Part shown: positions 33,788-36,716 of the stretch, piece by piece
Layout of the letters: every line of letters starts with the position of its first letter
Position numbering within the stretch: position 1 is the stretch's first letter
From: Symploca sp. SIO2E9
GTDB lineage: Bacteria; Cyanobacteriota; Cyanobacteriia; Cyanobacteriales; Coleofasciculaceae
Assembly (NCBI GenBank): GCA_010692645.1
Contig: JAAHGS010000054.1
Location: 1-36,716 of the forward strand
Reading direction: 5' to 3'
DNA: 36,716 bases
The notes under the pieces: generated by a model
Told to the model about the DNA's origin: nothing
Databases searched by the model: none
The model's input: the letters and a program-made list of their open reading frames with translations, nothing else
Position numbers and translations under genes: made by a program

Positions 33788-36031
33788 ATGCTTAACCAGC
33801 CCAAATTTAAAAGTTATTTTCAGGTTGAAGTTCTCAAGTCTGATCTATTTTTGCTTTCTGAGAAAGATAACTTTCTGCTCAGCGGTGAGCTTTATGTACT
33901 CTTAGCACCACTGCTGGATGGTCAGCATACAGTTGATCAACTGATTACCCTTGTGCAAGGCAAAGCTTCAGCAGCCGAAGTTTATTATGCCTTAATGCTC
34001 ATGGAGCAAAAAGGCTATATAGTTGAAAATCATCAACCACTGCTACCTAGGGTCGAAGCTTTCTGGAATATTTTAGATGTTGAGCCGTCGGTAGCTAGCA
34101 AGCGATTAAAATCCAGCAAAATTTCAGTGGTCAGCTTTGGCAAAGTTTCGACAACCGAATTGGTCTCGACTCTGGAATCACTAGATGTTCAAGTAGCTCA
34201 GCAGGGAGACTTAACAGTAGTATTGAGCGATGACTATCTGCAAGAGGGTCTGGCTGATTTTAATCAAGAATCCTTGAGCTTAAAACGACCCTGGATGCTA
34301 GTTAAGCCGATGGGAAGTACAATTTGGCTCGGACCGATATTTGAGCCTGGAAAAACAGGTTGTTGGCAATGTTTGGCTCAACGACTGCGCAATAATCATC
34401 CTGTTGAAACTTATATTCAGAAACACAAAGGGATGTCAGTATCTATATCAACTTCCCTGGCAGCGATTGCTTCGACAGAGAAAATTGGGCTAAATTTAGC
34501 GGCGACTGAACTCGTAAAATGGATTGTTCAGGGAGAGAATAAACAACTAGAAGGAGTTCTAGTTAGTGTTGATACAATATCTCTCAAAATCGAAAACCAC
34601 ATGGTGGTTAAGCGCCCTCAATGCTCTAGCTGTGGTGAACCTGCCAAGTCTAGTAGAAAACCATTACCTCTGATCCTAAAAAGAGTTCCTAAAATTTTTA
34701 CTACTGATGGTGGACACCGTGGTCTTTACCCTGAAGAAACCTTCAAAAAATATCAACATCATATTAGTCCAATTACTGGAATCATCCAAGGTTTGAAATC
34801 TTTTTATGAGAATGAAAGTGGGTTACTGCATAGTTATACTGCTGGACAAAACTTGGCTTTGAAGTCTGAGAGTTTATACTTATTACGTGAAACTGTGCGC
34901 GGCAGAAGTGGAGGAAAAGGCAAGAGCGAAATTCAAGCCAAAGCTAGTGCAGTCTGCGAAGCAATCGAAAGATATTCTGGTGTTTTTCAAGGGGATGAAA
35001 TTAGGCATGAAGATACATATAAAAGTCTGGGTGATACTGCAATTCACCCCAACAGTTTTCTAAATTTTAGTGAAAAACAATATAAAAATCGTAGTCAAAG
35101 TAATTCTCAATCTGTCAAATATCAAAATGTTCCGGAACCTTTTGATGAGGAAAGTCAAATTGAGTGGACTCCTGTTTGGTCTTTAACTTATCAACAATTT
35201 AAGTATATCCCCACAGCTTATTGCTATTACGGCTATCCGCAAAACAAAAATATGTTTTGCTGGGCTAACTCTAATGGTGCGGCAGCTGGAAACTCAAAAG
35301 AAGAGGCAATTTTACAAGGTTTTATGGAGTTAGTAGAGCGAGATAGTGTAGCTTTGTGGTGGTATAACCGTGTGCAAAGACCAGCTGTAGATTTAGATAG
35401 TTTCGATGAGCCTTACTTTCAAGAAATAAAAGATTATTACAAAACAATTAATCGAGAGATTTGGGTTTTGGATCTCACCGCTGATTTAAGAATTCCTGCT
35501 TTTGTTGCTATATCTCGAAGAACAGATAAAAGAGCCGAAGATATTATCTTCGGCTTTGGAGCACACTTTGACCCCAAAATGGGAATACTTCGAGCAATAA
35601 CTGAGGCAAGTCAAATATTACCTGGTGTCTTAAGGCTTGCAGCTGATGGCAAGACCGAATACCGCTTCACTGACGAGGTAGCTTTAGAGTGGTGGCAGAC
35701 AGCAACTCTAGAGAACCAGCCTTATCTTGTTCCTGATGTAAATCTCAAAGCAAAACTCTACTCTGATTATCCACAGCTGTGGAGTGATGACTGCCTCGAA
35801 GATGTTTTAACCTGCGTAAAAATTGCTGAGGAACATGGTATGGAAACACTGGTACTTGATCAGACGCGTCCTGATATTGGACTAGATGTTGTCAAGGTTA
35901 TAGTACCTGGAATGCGCCATTTTTGGAAAAGATTGGCACCTGGACGACTGTACGATGTTCCCGTCAAATTGGGTTGGTTGCCAGAGCCACTGAAGGAAGA
36001 TCAATTAAATCCTTTCTCGATGTTTCTTTAG
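33788..36031 (+). CDS. Fused leader-binding (E1-like) / YcaO cyclodehydratase
   Basis: The 747-residue enzyme should turn Cys/Ser/Thr of the precursor core into azolines with ATP. Residues 1-90 resemble a leader-recognition wing. The E1/ThiF-like part (about 110-290) has a four-Cys zinc site, CWQC (192, 195) and CSSC (279, 282), but no obvious ATP loop, as in partner proteins fused to YcaO (TruD/LynD-like). The YcaO domain (about 330-747) shows the ATP-binding signatures AKASAVCEAIERYSG (E391, E394, R395) and SNGAAAGNSKEEAILQGFMELVERDS (about 494-520). The C-terminus reads LNPFSMFL, not the Pro-rich PxPxP tail of many azoline-forming YcaO enzymes. The ribosome site is weak. It is flanked by the kinase and the second precursor. 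Confidence 0.9.
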   Translation: MLNQPKFKSYFQVEVLKSDLFLLSEKDNFLLSGELYVLLAPLLDGQHTVDQLITLVQGKASAAEVYYALMLMEQKGYIVENHQPLLPRVEAFWNILDVEPSVASKRLKSSKISVVSFGKVSTTELVSTLESLDVQVAQQGDLTVVLSDDYLQEGLADFNQESLSLKRPWMLVKPMGSTIWLGPIFEPGKTGCWQCLAQRLRNNHPVETYIQKHKGMSVSISTSLAAIASTEKIGLNLAATELVKWIVQGENKQLEGVLVSVDTISLKIENHMVVKRPQCSSCGEPAKSSRKPLPLILKRVPKIFTTDGGHRGLYPEETFKKYQHHISPITGIIQGLKSFYENESGLLHSYTAGQNLALKSESLYLLRETVRGRSGGKGKSEIQAKASAVCEAIERYSGVFQGDEIRHEDTYKSLGDTAIHPNSFLNFSEKQYKNRSQSNSQSVKYQNVPEPFDEESQIEWTPVWSLTYQQFKYIPTAYCYYGYPQNKNMFCWANSNGAAAGNSKEEAILQGFMELVERDSVALWWYNRVQRPAVDLDSFDEPYFQEIKDYYKTINREIWVLDLTADLRIPAFVAISRRTDKRAEDIIFGFGAHFDPKMGILRAITEASQILPGVLRLAADGKTEYRFTDEVALEWWQTATLENQPYLVPDVNLKAKLYSDYPQLWSDDCLEDVLTCVKIAEEHGMETLVLDQTRPDIGLDVVKVIVPGMRHFWKRLAPGRLYDVPVKLGWLPEPLKEDQLNPFSMFL

Positions 36032-36429
36032 ATGTATTTTATAGCAATTATCTTTTAATCTTTTTACCTATTCCCTGCTTCCTGTTACCTGTTCCCTTGT
36101 TAATAAATTAATTTAATTTAAATAACACATTCCTTTTATGTAACTAAGCGGTTTCACAACTCAAATAGACTCGCTATATATTGATTAATTCATATAAATC
36201 AATATATCTTAATTAAGCTGTTCGGCATTTAAATCACAATGTCAAGAATTGCGAAATCCTTGTAATATCTATCAAATTACAGATGTCTTATGGAAGAATA
36301 TGTACTAGATGAATGCGTTCGTTTAGAGAAAATTCGTTGACTAATTCACTGCAAACTCTATTCTTTTTTTAGTAATAACTGAATTTTCTTTAGTGCAATG
36401 CTAGCTTGACCAACTAGTAGAATAAATCA
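36032..36429. other. Intergenic region before second precursor
   Basis: 398 bases, very AT-rich, without a supported gene. It starts with a TTCCCTG/TTCCTGTTACC-type pyrimidine repeat (about 36067-36100), which can follow terminator function but shows no clear stem. A palindrome at 36176-36207 is listed separately. No good ribosome site precedes the ATG at 36430. Confidence 0.45.
36176..36207. promoter_or_regulatory. Perfect 11-bp inverted repeat upstream of second precursor
   Basis: ATATATTGATT (36176-36186) and AATCAATATAT (36197-36207) are perfect inverted copies with a 10-base spacer. It may be an operator for a dimeric regulator or an RNA hairpin about 220 bases before the precursor gene. 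A role is inferred from position only. Confidence 0.4.
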
Positions 36430-36716
36430 ATGCCTTTACTAGCACAAGATTGCCAAGAATCTCAAAAAGCCTTATCCAAAATCGTTGCCAAAACTTGGCT
36501 AGACGAGGACTTTAACTCGCAGTTCCTCTCAAATACAACGGCTGTTTTGGAAGAAAATGGTCTGAGTCTCCCTAGTGGTGTAGAATATACTGTGCAGCAG
36601 AACACCCTATTAGGCATCAAACTCAACAATGAAGTAGTCTGTGAAATTCCTTTGCCTGTCCAACCAGCTTCACTTACAGACATACGTCTCCAGTCCCTGG
36701 TTGATGGTGATCGATA
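36430..36716 (+). CDS. Second NHLP-type TOMM precursor, cut by window edge
   Basis: An open frame of 95 codons runs from ATG 36430 off the right edge. It aligns along its length with the precursor at 28637: SQKALSKIVAKTWLDEDF, NSQFLSNTTAVLEENGLSL, PSGVEYTV, NTLLG, VVCEIPLPVQPASLTDIRLQS. The Ser-rich linker is shorter. The Gly-Gly cut site and core must lie just beyond the window. It follows the YcaO enzyme by about 400 bases on the same strand. Two precursors sharing one enzyme set is common in this RiPP class. Confidence 0.85.
   Translation, partial: MPLLAQDCQESQKALSKIVAKTWLDEDFNSQFLSNTTAVLEENGLSLPSGVEYTVQQNTLLGIKLNNEVVCEIPLPVQPASLTDIRLQSLVDGDR

Noticed and set aside
26000..36716. Absence of HIP1 octamers from the TOMM region as a sign of recent transfer
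   Set aside because: The first 11 kb of the window, with ordinary genes, also seems to lack them, so the gap says little. A genome-wide HIP1 density and codon-use test would be needed.

Overview
The window comes from a cyanobacterium. The evidence is scattered HIP1 octamers (GCGATCGC, for example near 11076, 11348, 14876, 16268, 19561 and 23846), cyanobacterial-style PAS/GAF histidine kinases, short heptamer-type tandem repeats between genes, several MITE-like elements, and cyanobacteria-typical proteins such as the HALEH membrane protein at 8112 and the N-terminal module of CHAT/TPR proteins at 25839. A filamentous or Chroococcidiopsis-like host is an inference; nothing in the window fixes the genus.

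From 1 to about 8.8 kb lie mixed single genes: a CheW-like protein bordered by a 9-bp minisatellite, an MscS-type channel, a MidA/NDUFAF7-type methyltransferase, a D,D-carboxypeptidase-like M15 protein with peptidoglycan-binding repeats, a PfkB sugar kinase, a short LuxR-type regulator with a strong terminator, and a conserved membrane protein. From 8772 to 10861 there is a nest of mobile DNA. A short element with terminal inverted repeats and a 9-bp target duplication has been split by a TA-flanked MITE and an IS607-type transposon (serine recombinase plus TnpB). Two uninterrupted relatives of the short element lie at 3468-3562 and 26105-26216.

From 10.9 to 26.1 kb are metabolic and signalling genes: a fused two-ATPase peptide ABC protein, an unknown 163-residue protein, a bifunctional proline catabolic enzyme, a PAS-PAS-GAF histidine kinase, a two-gene operon of a lipoprotein and a cysteine-dioxygenase-like cupin, a tiny six-cysteine exported protein preceded by a perfect 14-bp palindrome, and an M3 oligopeptidase.

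From about 26.5 kb to the right edge is the most interesting part, a ribosomally made, post-translationally modified peptide (RiPP) locus of the TOMM (azol(in)e) type. It holds a SagB-type flavin dehydrogenase (27025), a precursor with a nitrile-hydratase-like leader and a short core after a Gly-Gly (28637), a 1328-residue hybrid sensor kinase with a 14-bladed Reg_prop propeller (29155), a fused leader-binding/YcaO cyclodehydratase (33788), and a second precursor cut by the window edge (36430). Expected logic: the precursor leader docks on the N-terminal part of the YcaO protein, the YcaO domain uses ATP to cyclise Cys/Ser in the core to azolines, the SagB-type enzyme oxidises these to azoles, and a protease/exporter, probably to the right of the window, cuts after Gly-Gly. 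A dead duplicate of the 5' end of the YcaO gene together with its leader region sits at 26480-26985, so the locus has been duplicated and partly lost. A 210-bp MITE with 6-bp target repeats later entered the upstream region of the intact copy.
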